A stretch of DNA of 64,000 nt, taken from assembly GCF_002954685.1 (NCBI RefSeq), contig NZ_MSCN01000001.1, forward strand, positions 1,661,456 through 1,725,455, read 5' to 3'. The stretch's first letter is position 1. Each line of letters opens with the position of its first letter. Made by a program: the position numbers and the translations under genes. This stretch comes from Polaribacter porphyrae. GTDB taxonomy: Bacteria; Bacteroidota; Bacteroidia; Flavobacteriales; Flavobacteriaceae. Positions 1 through 8,961 of the stretch are shown here, one piece after another. Under the pieces are notes generated by a model. That model did not search any database. It saw only the letters and a list, made by a program, of their open reading frames with translations, and had not been told where the DNA came from.

Positions 1-305
1 TTGTTAAGGTGAGTCATTGCTAAATATTCGTGTGCCCACATTGCAGCTGCAAATCCGCCTGAATTAATTTTTTGTAGTTCTTCTAAAAAAATCACTGTGT
101 AGAATAAATCTAAATCCATGCCTCCATATTCTTCTGGAGTTGAGAGCCCAAAATAACCCATTTCACCAAATTTCTTCCAAATGAAACGTTCTATAGTTCC
201 AGTTTTTTCCCATTTTTCTATATGCGGAACTACTTCTTTTTGTAAAAAATCTCGGAAACTTGCACGAAAAACTTCATGCTCTTCAGTAAAATACATACTG
301 TTCAT
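1..305 (-). CDS. Acyl-CoA dehydrogenase, N-terminal fragment (runs off window)
   Basis: Reading the minus strand from an ATG at 305 gives an open frame of about 101 codons that leaves the window at base 1. It begins MNSMYFTEEHEVFRASFRDF and continues with the helical N-terminal domain of acyl-CoA dehydrogenases, including the GYFGLSTPEEYGGMDLD segment typical of the family. The enzyme oxidises acyl-CoA thioesters to 2-enoyl-CoA with FAD and passes electrons to an electron-transfer flavoprotein. The catalytic Glu and most of the FAD site lie outside the window, so chain-length specificity cannot be judged. An antisense frame over the same bases is only a shadow. Confidence 0.85.
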   Translation of the reverse strand, partial: MNSMYFTEEHEVFRASFRDFLQKEVVPHIEKWEKTGTIERFIWKKFGEMGYFGLSTPEEYGGMDLDLFYTVIFLEELQKINSGGFAAAMWAHEYLAMTHLN

Positions 306-325
306 TTGCTACGAATTTGAGTTGT

Positions 326-1228
326 TTATTCAGCTAACAAATATAAGACTATTCTATCATATTTATCTAAAGGAAAACCTTTGATATTTTTTAATTCTGA
401 TATATTTTGAAGTTCTGCTACTTCATCTCTATAATTGAATATCTTCTTACACAATTCATAATCTATGTATGGATTTTTGAGTAGCTGCTTGAATTCTGCT
501 GTGTTTACATTTATTTTTTTGATGATTGGTTTTTCTATAATTAAAAAAACTGCCCATACTTTATCTACTACTTCTTTTTCTAAACCCCAGACTTCATTTA
601 GCTGATTTTTAAAAGAAAAACCTTGTAATTTAGAACGATACTTGATAATTCTTTCTGAAAATGCAGGTCCAATTCCACTAATTGTTTTTAAATCTTCTGC
701 TGTTGCTTTGTTGATGTCTGTTGTTGATATTATGTGTTTTGGTTTATTTTTATAGCGAGATTTCTCGACTCCATTCAAAATGGCATTGTAGTCTTTATTC
801 TGATTACGTTTTAAAACCCAATCTGGAAATTTAAAATAAGGAGCAATTTTATCTAAAAGTGAATCTGAAATTTTGGTTACTTTTTGAAATTCTTCTTTAG
901 AATTAACATACTTATTTGTTTTTCTAAAAACTAATAAACGATCAATCTCCTCTAAAGACATTCCTAATCGTTCACCTTTATAATCAGTAATAAAATTAGG
1001 ATTAAATGGATAAATTTTAGGCTCTCTATTTTCAATTTTAACAGCTTTTAAACTATCGATTTGATTTTGAAAAGCTAATAATTTTGGTGTATTGATGTCT
1101 ATGATTTCATCTTTTTCTAAAATATCCGCAAAAATAAAAACTTGAAGTATTACAATAATTAAGACCAAAAGAAAAACCCCATTTCGTTGGTTTTTATTAT
1201 ACCAGAAATGGGATTTGAATATTTTCAT
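326..1228 (-). CDS. Helix-hairpin-helix (ComEA-like) membrane-anchored protein
   Basis: 300 aa. One hydrophobic segment at about residues 17-35 acts as an N-terminal anchor, followed by a short polar linker. Three helix-hairpin-helix units follow, at about residues 80-140, 165-230 and 235-300; the middle one carries the classical INKATAEDLKTISGIGPAFS hairpin. HhH repeats bind DNA backbone non-specifically, and ComEA receives DNA during uptake. In Bacteroidetes such triple-HhH proteins are common and their role is unproven. The gene starts 9 bases downstream of the symporter stop codon and may be co-transcribed with it. The domain call is sound; the DNA-uptake role is inference. Confidence 0.75.
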   Translation of the reverse strand: MKIFKSHFWYNKNQRNGVFLLVLIIVILQVFIFADILEKDEIIDINTPKLLAFQNQIDSLKAVKIENREPKIYPFNPNFITDYKGERLGMSLEEIDRLLVFRKTNKYVNSKEEFQKVTKISDSLLDKIAPYFKFPDWVLKRNQNKDYNAILNGVEKSRYKNKPKHIISTTDINKATAEDLKTISGIGPAFSERIIKYRSKLQGFSFKNQLNEVWGLEKEVVDKVWAVFLIIEKPIIKKINVNTAEFKQLLKNPYIDYELCKKIFNYRDEVAELQNISELKNIKGFPLDKYDRIVLYLLAE

Positions 1229-1237
1229 TTTATAATT

Positions 1238-2836
1238 TTATGCTTCAGCTTCTATGCCCTTAATTGCATTCATGTATTTCTTTAGTTCTTCTTTTACTTT
1301 AGGAGCTAAAATGATTAGACCAATCATATTAGGCACCATCATTGCAAATACCATTGCATCAGAGAAACCAATTACAGATCCTAAACTTGCTGCAGCTCCT
1401 ATAATTACAAAAACACAAAAGATTACTTTATAAGTATATTCCATTTTTTTAGATCTACCAAATAAATACACCCAACCTTGAAAACCATAATAAGACCAAG
1501 AAATCATTGAACTAAATGCAAATAAAACAACAGCAACTGTTAATACATAAGGAAACCAAGAAATTGATGACGCAAACGCACTAGATGTTAATAAAATTGC
1601 TTGAGCATCATTTGCTGGTGGGTTTAATGGATCTACAAATCCTGTAATTATTAAAACTAAAGCAGTCATTGTACAAACTACAACAGTATCGATAAACGGC
1701 TCTAATAAAGCAACCATACCTTCGCTTGCTGCATATTTTGTTTTTACAGCTGAATGTGCAATTGAAGCAGACCCAATACCAGCCTCATTTGAAAATGCTG
1801 CTCTTCTAAAACCTTGAATTAAAACTCCTACTGCACCACCAGCGATTCCTTCTGGAGAGAATGCACCATTGAAGATTTGACCAAATGCTGCACCAATCAT
1901 ATCGTAATTTGCAAAGATTACAAATAGCGCTGCACCTACATACACAGCTACCATAAAAGGTACTATTTTATCAGTTACTTTCGCTATTTTTTTAATACCA
2001 CCTATAATTACAATACCAACTAGAACAGCCATAACTAAACCAAATAACCAACCTTTACCATCTAAAACAGATTCAGAACCTCCTGTTATGTATTGTACCA
2101 GTTGAAATGCTTGATTAACTTGAAACATGTTTCCACCTCCAAAAGAACCTCCAATTACAAAAATTGCAAAAGCTCCTGCTAATATTTTACCTAACATTTT
2201 ATTTTTTAAACCTTTTGTTAAATAATACATTGGCCCACCATATACTGTTCCATCAGCTTCAATATCTCTATATTTTACACCTAAAGTACATTCTACAAAT
2301 TTTGATGCCATTCCTAAAAAACCAGCAATAATCATCCAAAAAGTAGCACCTGCTCCACCAATGGAAACTGCTATAGCAACACCAGCAATATTTCCTAAAC
2401 CAACTGTTGCAGACAATGCCGCTGTTAATGCCTGAAAATGAGATACTTCCCCATCATGACCTTCAACTCTAGCAGTATCAGGATTATCACCATCTTCTGT
2501 TGTTGAAACATTTCCGTCAATTTCTATTGCTTTCCCTACTCCTTTACCTTCTAAACCATCATACTTACCTCTTACAATATTTATTGAGGTTAAAAAACCT
2601 CTAAAATTGATAAAATTGAAGTAAAATGTAAAGTACATTGCTCCTAAAATCAAAGGAAATAAAACCCAATAAATACTAATTGTATCTGTGAAAGGGATTT
2701 GATAAAATATAAAATCAACAAACCATCCTGTTGCACTACCAAAAGCTTCATCTATCTTCTGATCTAATCCTTTTTCTTGTGCAAATGTTAAGAATGGTAT
2801 TGCTAGAAATAGCAATGAAAGAAGTTTTTTCTTCAT
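1238..2836 (-). CDS. Sodium:alanine/glycine symporter (AGCS family)
   Basis: 532 aa with about ten membrane helices. It matches the alanine/glycine:cation symporter family, which imports small amino acids with Na+. Family landmarks include the ALSATVGLGNIAGVA stretch near residues 140-155, the GGPMYYL loop near 200 and the RRAAFSNEAGIGSASIAH stretch near 345-360. The first 19 residues look like a cleavable signal peptide ending in AQ, followed by an extra periplasmic segment before the first helix; this extension seems usual for Bacteroidetes members but is absent from the shorter Gram-positive ones. The start is an ATG. No biosynthetic partner gene sits beside it. Confidence 0.92.
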   Translation of the reverse strand: MKKKLLSLLFLAIPFLTFAQEKGLDQKIDEAFGSATGWFVDFIFYQIPFTDTISIYWVLFPLILGAMYFTFYFNFINFRGFLTSINIVRGKYDGLEGKGVGKAIEIDGNVSTTEDGDNPDTARVEGHDGEVSHFQALTAALSATVGLGNIAGVAIAVSIGGAGATFWMIIAGFLGMASKFVECTLGVKYRDIEADGTVYGGPMYYLTKGLKNKMLGKILAGAFAIFVIGGSFGGGNMFQVNQAFQLVQYITGGSESVLDGKGWLFGLVMAVLVGIVIIGGIKKIAKVTDKIVPFMVAVYVGAALFVIFANYDMIGAAFGQIFNGAFSPEGIAGGAVGVLIQGFRRAAFSNEAGIGSASIAHSAVKTKYAASEGMVALLEPFIDTVVVCTMTALVLIITGFVDPLNPPANDAQAILLTSSAFASSISWFPYVLTVAVVLFAFSSMISWSYYGFQGWVYLFGRSKKMEYTYKVIFCVFVIIGAAASLGSVIGFSDAMVFAMMVPNMIGLIILAPKVKEELKKYMNAIKGIEAEA

Positions 2837-2924
2837 AATATGTTTTTGTTAGTTTTCTAATTAGTAAAGTGCAATATCTTAAAAAATTGAACTTTTGACA
2901 ACTTTTGAGCGTTAAAAGTGTTTT

Positions 2925-3824
2925 TTAGATTAACTTTTCTTTAAATCTTTGTAAATCTTCTTTGAAAGATTTTGGATAAAAATCCAACTCATTATTCGTC
3001 TTTGACAAATCAAAACCAGTTTTTGTAGGTCTTGGGGCTGTTTGATTTAAAGTTACTGTAGAAATAGGTTTTATCAAACTTTTATCCAAACCAAATGTAT
3101 CTGCAATTTGTTGTGCTATTTTATAGACGCTCAACAATTTATTTGATGCAATATGATAAATACCAGTAGCTTTTTTATCCATAGTAATCTTACAAGCCAT
3201 TGCTAAATCTTCCACATACGTTGGTGTTCTATATTGGTCATCAACAATGGTTATTTCTTTTCCTTTTGATAGCATTTCTCTTACCCAAAGCACAATATTG
3301 CTTCTGCTCATATCAAACACTTTTCCATAAACCAAAATGGTTCTTAAAATTGTGTAATTGATATTTGAGTTTGTTAAAACTTGTTCTGATTTCAATTTTG
3401 ATAATCCATAATAACTTAATGGATTTGGTTCGTCTTCTTCTTTGTAATATCCTTTTTTACCATCAAAAATAAAATCTGTTGAAAGATGAATTAAATAACA
3501 GTTTATTTCATCAGAAATTTCTGCTAACCATTTTACAACATCAATATTTAGAATATCACAAGCTTTTTTATTATTTTCACAATCATCAACTTGCGTCATT
3601 GCAGCTGTATTGATGATAAAATTAGGTTGAATTTCTTTAATAGATTTTTTTAGTTTTTCTTGGTTTGTAATATCAATAGAAATATAAGAAAAATCTTCTC
3701 TTCCACTTCTATTCTCTCCTCTTGAAAAACCAAAAACTTGATATTTTTCTTTTTCTCTTAATAGCAGATTGACTAAAGATTGCCCTAATAAACCATTACT
3801 TCCAGTAATTACAACTTTATTCAT
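2925..3824 (-). CDS. SDR-family dTDP-4-dehydrorhamnose reductase-like protein
   Basis: 299 aa. The N-terminus has the Rossmann NAD(P) motif TGSNGLLGQS at residues 7-16. The SDR catalytic pair is visible as YYGLSK (Tyr-x-x-x-Lys) near residue 140, preceded by the STDFIFDG strand. The overall pattern fits RmlD/RfbD, which reduces dTDP-4-keto-rhamnose in the last step of dTDP-L-rhamnose synthesis. No rmlA, rmlB or rmlC is adjacent, so the substrate is uncertain and it could reduce another nucleotide sugar or act elsewhere. The gene starts one base after the upstream K+ channel stop codon, so the two are probably translated from one transcript. Confidence 0.75.
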   Translation of the reverse strand: MNKVVITGSNGLLGQSLVNLLLREKEKYQVFGFSRGENRSGREDFSYISIDITNQEKLKKSIKEIQPNFIINTAAMTQVDDCENNKKACDILNIDVVKWLAEISDEINCYLIHLSTDFIFDGKKGYYKEEDEPNPLSYYGLSKLKSEQVLTNSNINYTILRTILVYGKVFDMSRSNIVLWVREMLSKGKEITIVDDQYRTPTYVEDLAMACKITMDKKATGIYHIASNKLLSVYKIAQQIADTFGLDKSLIKPISTVTLNQTAPRPTKTGFDLSKTNNELDFYPKSFKEDLQRFKEKLI

Positions 3825-3825
3825 T

Positions 3826-4824
3826 TTAAAATAATTCTCTCAATTTAGCAATTTGTTCTGGTCTGCCTAAAACAATTAAATGTGCTTTTTGTAATAATTT
3901 AGTTGATGCTTCTGGATTAATGATATAATCTTTATCAGGATTTCTAAAACCAATTACTGTGCATCCTGTTTGATTTCTTAAATCTAAATCTAAAATTGTT
4001 TTTCCCCAGAATTTTTTAGGCAAATCATCTACGTAGATTTCTTCAAGATTTGCAGTAGTTTCTCCTTCAATCGTTAATCGATCTACAAATTCAATAACAT
4101 CTGGAGTAGTAACTAATGAAGCCATGTGGTCTCCTCCTAATTTATCTGGCATAATTACGTTATCTGCACCTGCAATTTTTAATTTACTGTAAGAAGATTC
4201 ATTAGAAGCTCTACTGATTATTTTAAAATCGTTATTCAACTGTCTAGCAGTAAGTACCACAAATAGATTGTCAGCATCAGAAGGTAAAGCAGTTATTAAA
4301 TTATCGGCTTTTAAAATCCCTGCACTTATTAAAGTTTCATCTAAAGTTGCATCACCTTGTATACATAAAAACTCTTGAGATTCTAAATCATCAATTAACT
4401 CTTTATCCCTTTCTACAACAACAAATTTTTTATTGTAATTCATTAATTTTACTATAGCTTGCTTACCATTTCTTCCAAAACCACAAACAATAGTGTGTCC
4501 TTCTAATTTTGCTATTTCTTTTTCCACCTTTCTGTGTTTAAAATAATCAAATAATTTACCACTTACTAAATATTCTGAAAAGGTTGATACTGCATAACCT
4601 ACTATAAAAACACTAGTTAAAATCAGAAATATTGTAAAAATTTTATCTTCTGGAGTAAAGGGTTTTACCTCACTAAAACCAACTGTAGTTACTGTAATTA
4701 CAGTCATATATAATGCATCAACAAAAGAATAACCAGAAATTAACATATAACCTGAAGTTCCTATCAGTAGAACTGAAAAAATCAGTATAATTATTTTATT
4801 TAGTTTCGAGTTTAAAATCTTCAT
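3826..4824 (-). CDS. Potassium channel with RCK (TrkA-N/TrkA-C) domain
   Basis: 332 aa. Two membrane helices (about residues 10-28 and 60-82) flank a pore loop with the filter-like sequence TVTTVGFSEV. A cytosolic Rossmann RCK domain follows, with HTIVCGFGRNGKQA near residue 110 and the acidic VVERD strand end, then a TrkA-C-like domain to the C-terminus. It should gate K+ (or cation) flow in response to a nucleotide ligand. The filter reads GFS instead of GYG, a variation seen in this two-helix bacterial group; its effect on ion selectivity is not known. It lies 3 bases downstream of the PspC-like gene. Confidence 0.88.
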   Translation of the reverse strand: MKILNSKLNKIIILIFSVLLIGTSGYMLISGYSFVDALYMTVITVTTVGFSEVKPFTPEDKIFTIFLILTSVFIVGYAVSTFSEYLVSGKLFDYFKHRKVEKEIAKLEGHTIVCGFGRNGKQAIVKLMNYNKKFVVVERDKELIDDLESQEFLCIQGDATLDETLISAGILKADNLITALPSDADNLFVVLTARQLNNDFKIISRASNESSYSKLKIAGADNVIMPDKLGGDHMASLVTTPDVIEFVDRLTIEGETTANLEEIYVDDLPKKFWGKTILDLDLRNQTGCTVIGFRNPDKDYIINPEASTKLLQKAHLIVLGRPEQIAKLRELF

Positions 4825-4827
4825 ACA

Positions 4828-5064
4828 TTATAAATCAAAAACCGAACTTCTTTTTGTGTAAACCAAATCTTTCAGTTTAATTAAAAATGCAAACGTTAAG
4901 TAAAAACCAAAAGAGAGTCCCACAGTAAAAAAAGTTACATAAATAAAATAGATACGTACATTTTTTGCACGCATACCTAATCTATCTGCCAATCGTGTGA
5001 AAACACCAAATCCATGACGTTCAAAAAAATGACGAACAGTATGTATAAATTTTTTGATTTCCAT
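4828..5064 (-). CDS. PspC-domain family small membrane protein
   Basis: 78 aa from the ATG at 5064. I prefer this start because the frame can be extended nine codons to 5091, but those residues are not PspC-like. The protein has the short basic/aromatic N-terminus, a region resembling the PspC domain (GVFTRLADRLGMRAKNVRIY) and one hydrophobic segment, VTFFTVGLSFGFYLTFAFL, at about residues 43-61. PspC proteins sense envelope stress at the inner membrane in enterobacteria; in Bacteroidetes the single-domain forms are of unknown role. It heads the minus-strand run and is divergent from uvrA. Confidence 0.65.
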   Translation of the reverse strand: MEIKKFIHTVRHFFERHGFGVFTRLADRLGMRAKNVRIYFIYVTFFTVGLSFGFYLTFAFLIKLKDLVYTKRSSVFDL

Positions 5065-5134
5065 TAACACTTGCAAGATAATACAAACCATTTATTTGTT
5101 ATTCACATTTTAATTAAAAATGATTAGGATTAAC

Positions 5135-5142
5135 TAACTTTG
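5135..5142 (+). promoter_or_regulatory. -7 promoter box of uvrA
   Basis: TAACTTTG matches the Bacteroidetes -7 consensus TAnnTTTG and lies 25 bases before the proposed TTG start of uvrA. It also overlaps an in-frame TAA at 5135-5137, so translation cannot begin further upstream. I see no good -33 TTG at the expected distance. Confidence 0.5.
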
Positions 5143-5167
5143 CATTTTTCGTAAAAACACCACTTTT

Positions 5168-7990
5168 TTGGAAGATCAAGAATACATAGAAGTCTACGGA
5201 GCAAGAGCTCATAATTTAAAGAATATTGATGTAAAAATTCCACGAGAAAAACTAGTTGTAATTACTGGTTTAAGTGGAAGTGGAAAATCTTCTTTAGCTT
5301 TTGATACCATTTATGCTGAAGGACAAAGACGTTATATTGAGACTTTTTCTGCTTATGCTCGTCAGTTTCTTGGTGGATTAGAAAGACCTGATGTTGATAA
5401 AATTGACGGACTCTCTCCAGTAATTTCTATTGAGCAAAAAACAACCAATAAAAGTCCACGTTCAACAGTTGGAACCATTACAGAAATCTACGATTTTTTA
5501 CGATTATTGTTTGCAAGAGCAGCAGATGCCTATTCTTACAATACTGGCGAAAAAATGGTCAGTTATTCTGATGAGCAAATCAAACAATTAATTCTCAAAG
5601 ATTTTGACAATAAAAAAGTAGCTGTTTTAGCACCTTTAATAAAATCTAGAAAAGGACATTATCGTGAATTATTTGAACAGATTTCGAAACAAGGTTTTGT
5701 TAGAGTTCGAGTTGATGGAGAAATAAAGGAAATCGAAAAAGGAATGCGTTTAGACAGATACAAAACGCACGATATTGAAGTTGTTATAGACAGGCTTTTA
5801 GTAAACAAATCCTCTGAAAAAAGATTAGAAGAAACTATAAAAACTGCACTATATTCTGGCAATAATATAATGATGGTTATTGCTATTGATGATGAAAAAC
5901 CTCGTTATTTTAGTCGTGAATTAATGTGCCCAACAACAGGAATCGCCTATCCAAACCCAGAACCCAATACATTCTCTTTTAACTCTCCAAAAGGTGCTTG
6001 TAATACCTGTAATGGATTAGGAATTACCAATGAAATTAATTTAAACAAAGTAATTCCTGATGATTCAAAATCCATAAAAAATGGAGGGATAATTCCTTTA
6101 GGAGAACAAAAAAATAGTTGGATTTTTAAACAGCTTCAAAACATTGCAGAACGTTACCGTTTTAAATTAACTGATGCCATAAAAGATATTCCTAAAGAGG
6201 CTCTAAATGTAATTTTGAATGGTGGTAATGAATCTTTTAAAATTACCTCTAAAGCAGCTGGAGTTACTAGAAATTACAAAATTGATTTTGAAGGCATTGT
6301 TGCCTTTATAGAAAACCAATATAACAGTGCAGAAAGCACCTCTATAAAACGTTGGGCAAAAGGTTTTATGGATGAAGTTTCTTGTTCAACTTGTGATGGG
6401 AAACGCCTAAAAAAAGAAGCACTTCATTTTAAAATTACTGATAAAAACATCAGTGAATTAGCACAAATGGATGTTACAGAATTGGCAAAATTGTTTGCGA
6501 ATATTGAAGAAAATTTATCAGAAAAACAAAACACAATTGCTTCAGAAATCCTAAAAGAAATTAGAACTCGAATTCAATTTTTGTTAGATGTTGGTTTGGA
6601 TTATTTGACATTAGATAGAACCTCTAAATCACTTTCTGGTGGAGAAGCACAAAGAATTCGTTTGGCAACACAAATTGGATCACAATTAGTGGGTGTTTTA
6701 TATATTTTAGATGAACCCAGTATTGGTTTACATCAAAGAGATAACCAAAAATTAATTGATTCTCTGGTTAAATTACGTGATGTTGGAAATTCAGTTCTCG
6801 TGGTTGAACACGATGAGGATATGATGAAAAAAGCAGATTATGTTTTAGATATTGGTCCTGGAGCTGGAAAACATGGAGGAGAAATTGTAAGTATTGGAAC
6901 TTATGATGAAATCATAAAAAACAAAACCTTAACCACAGATTATTTAACTGGAAAGAGAAAAATTGAAGTTCCTAAAAAACGAAGAGAAGGAAATGGAAAA
7001 ACAATCAAACTAAAAGGTGCATCAGGAAACAATCTAAAAAATGTTTCGGTTGAATTCCCTCTAGGAAAAATGATTTGTGTTACTGGGGTTTCTGGGAGTG
7101 GAAAATCTACCTTAATTAATGAAACTTTATACCCAATTTTAAATGCTCATATTTACAGAGGTGTCAAAAAACCAATGCCTTACAAAAAAATTGAAGGTTT
7201 AGAAAATGTAGATAAAGTAATTGATATCGATCAATCTCCTATTGGTAGAACACCAAGATCTAACCCAGCAACGTACACCAAAACTTTTGATGAAATTAGA
7301 AGTTTGTTTGCAAAAACTCCAGAAGCTGCCATTCGTGGGTACAAACCTGGTCGTTTTTCTTTTAATGTAAAAGGTGGACGTTGTGAAACCTGTCAAGGTG
7401 GTGGAGTTCGTGTTATAGAAATGAACTTTTTACCAGATGTACATGTAGAATGTGAAACCTGCCAAGGAAAACGTTTTAATAGAGAAACTTTAGAAATCCG
7501 ATACAAAGGAAAATCAATTTCAGACATTTTAAATATGACTATTGAAGATGCTACTGATTTCTTTGAAATGATCCCAAAAATCCATAGAAAACTAAAAACG
7601 ATTAAAGATGTTGGTTTGGGATATATTACACTTGGTCAGCAATCTACTACACTTTCTGGTGGAGAAGCTCAACGAATTAAATTAGCTTCAGAATTATCTA
7701 AAAGAGATACAGGAAACACTTTTTACATCCTAGATGAGCCTACAACAGGTTTGCATTTTGAAGATATTCGAGTTTTAATGGAAGTGCTGAATAAGTTGGC
7801 AAATAAAGGAAATACTGTATTAATTATAGAACATAATTTAGATGTTATAAAACTGGCAGATTATATTATTGATGTTGGTATGGAAGGTGGAAAAAATGGT
7901 GGAAAAATCATTGTAAAAGGAACTCCAGAACAGGTTGCCAAACATAAAACAAGTTATACTGCCAAGTTTTTAAAAAAAGAACTAATTTAG
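5168..7990 (+). CDS. uvrA: Excinuclease ABC subunit UvrA
   Basis: 940 aa, full length for UvrA. It is the damage-recognising ATPase of nucleotide excision repair, acting as a dimer that loads UvrB on lesions. Two ABC modules are visible: Walker A motifs GLSGSGKSS near residue 35 and GVSGSGKST near 640, and signature motifs [12 protein letters not shown] near 490 and [12 protein letters not shown] near 830. Zinc-finger cysteines appear as CNTCNG and CSTCDG in the first module and CETCQG (twice) in the second. The start is a TTG at 5168; an in-frame stop at 5135 leaves no ATG upstream and the N-terminal [17 protein letters not shown] is intact. Confidence 0.97.
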   Translation: MEDQEYIEVYGARAHNLKNIDVKIPREKLVVITGLSGSGKSSLAFDTIYAEGQRRYIETFSAYARQFLGGLERPDVDKIDGLSPVISIEQKTTNKSPRSTVGTITEIYDFLRLLFARAADAYSYNTGEKMVSYSDEQIKQLILKDFDNKKVAVLAPLIKSRKGHYRELFEQISKQGFVRVRVDGEIKEIEKGMRLDRYKTHDIEVVIDRLLVNKSSEKRLEETIKTALYSGNNIMMVIAIDDEKPRYFSRELMCPTTGIAYPNPEPNTFSFNSPKGACNTCNGLGITNEINLNKVIPDDSKSIKNGGIIPLGEQKNSWIFKQLQNIAERYRFKLTDAIKDIPKEALNVILNGGNESFKITSKAAGVTRNYKIDFEGIVAFIENQYNSAESTSIKRWAKGFMDEVSCSTCDGKRLKKEALHFKITDKNISELAQMDVTELAKLFANIEENLSEKQNTIASEILKEIRTRIQFLLDVGLDYLTLDRTSKSLSGGEAQRIRLATQIGSQLVGVLYILDEPSIGLHQRDNQKLIDSLVKLRDVGNSVLVVEHDEDMMKKADYVLDIGPGAGKHGGEIVSIGTYDEIIKNKTLTTDYLTGKRKIEVPKKRREGNGKTIKLKGASGNNLKNVSVEFPLGKMICVTGVSGSGKSTLINETLYPILNAHIYRGVKKPMPYKKIEGLENVDKVIDIDQSPIGRTPRSNPATYTKTFDEIRSLFAKTPEAAIRGYKPGRFSFNVKGGRCETCQGGGVRVIEMNFLPDVHVECETCQGKRFNRETLEIRYKGKSISDILNMTIEDATDFFEMIPKIHRKLKTIKDVGLGYITLGQQSTTLSGGEAQRIKLASELSKRDTGNTFYILDEPTTGLHFEDIRVLMEVLNKLANKGNTVLIIEHNLDVIKLADYIIDVGMEGGKNGGKIIVKGTPEQVAKHKTSYTAKFLKKELI

Positions 7991-8027
7991 AAAGCTGAAT
8001 TTTAAAGAAATTAAAAAAGATAGAATT

Positions 8028-8735
8028 ATGACGAATGACGACAGAAAAATAAAAGAAAAATTTCAACCAAAAACTTGGAATGAAATAAAAACTAACGATT
8101 CTTGGGCTATTTTTAAAATAATGGCAGAGTTTGTAGAAGGATATGAAAAATTAAGTAAAATTGGTCCTTGTGTTTCCATTTTTGGTTCTGCACGTACAAA
8201 ACCAGATCATCCCTATTATAAATTAGCAGAAGAAGTAGCGTTTCAATTAACGCAAAGTGGTTTTGGTGTAATTACAGGTGGTGGCCCAGGAATTATGGAA
8301 GCTGGTAACAAAGGTGCACATAGAGGAAAAGGACTTTCTGTGGGTTTAAATATAGAACTCCCTTTTGAGCAACATGATAATCCTTGGATTGATTCTGGTA
8401 AAAGTTTAGATTTCGATTACTTTTTTGTTCGTAAAGTTATGTTTGTAAAATATTCGCAGGGTTTTGTTGTAATGCCAGGTGGTTTTGGTACTATGGATGA
8501 ACTTTTTGAAGCTATTACACTTATTCAAACTAAAAAAATTGGACGTTTCCCTATAGTTTTAGTTGGCACAAAATTTTGGGCTGGTATTCTAGATTGGATT
8601 AAAAACACACTTCTAGAAGAAGGTAATATTAGCCCTGAAGATTTGAATTTATTTAGGGTAGTTGATACCGCAGATGAAGCTGTTGAACACTTCAATAAAT
8701 TCTATGCAAAATATAAGTTAAAACCAAATTTCTAA
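8028..8735 (+). CDS. LOG-family TIGR00730 Rossmann-fold protein
   Basis: 235 aa. Contains the two LOG motifs: GGGPGIMEAGNKGAH near residue 85 and PGGFGTMDE near residue 150. LOG proteins hydrolyse cytokinin riboside 5'-monophosphates or other nucleoside monophosphates to the free base and ribose 5-phosphate; in bacteria the physiological substrate is usually unknown and some members act on AMP. It begins 37 bases after uvrA in the same direction and is probably co-transcribed. The N-terminal 40 residues before the Rossmann domain match the longer bacterial subgroup of LOG proteins. Confidence 0.87.
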   Translation: MTNDDRKIKEKFQPKTWNEIKTNDSWAIFKIMAEFVEGYEKLSKIGPCVSIFGSARTKPDHPYYKLAEEVAFQLTQSGFGVITGGGPGIMEAGNKGAHRGKGLSVGLNIELPFEQHDNPWIDSGKSLDFDYFFVRKVMFVKYSQGFVVMPGGFGTMDELFEAITLIQTKKIGRFPIVLVGTKFWAGILDWIKNTLLEEGNISPEDLNLFRVVDTADEAVEHFNKFYAKYKLKPNF

Positions 8736-8961
8736 AATGGTTTTAAAGATTTTTTAACTTTACCTTAAATTGCTAAACAATAAAAAAGTATAGTTTTAAG
8801 TATATTGAATTATGAATTTAATTTTTAATGAATTAACATAAATTATATATAAAAAGCATCAATCAAGGTATAATAGATATTAAATTATCATATTTGTCAA
8901 AAGAGATTTATTTTTCTAAAAGCAGACACCACAAAAACTTTAAAATTTATCAAGTTCTAGT

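Noticed and set aside
181..384. 67-codon plus-strand frame near the left edge
   Set aside because: Lies over the acyl-CoA dehydrogenase fragment, whose minus-strand translation is clearly homologous.
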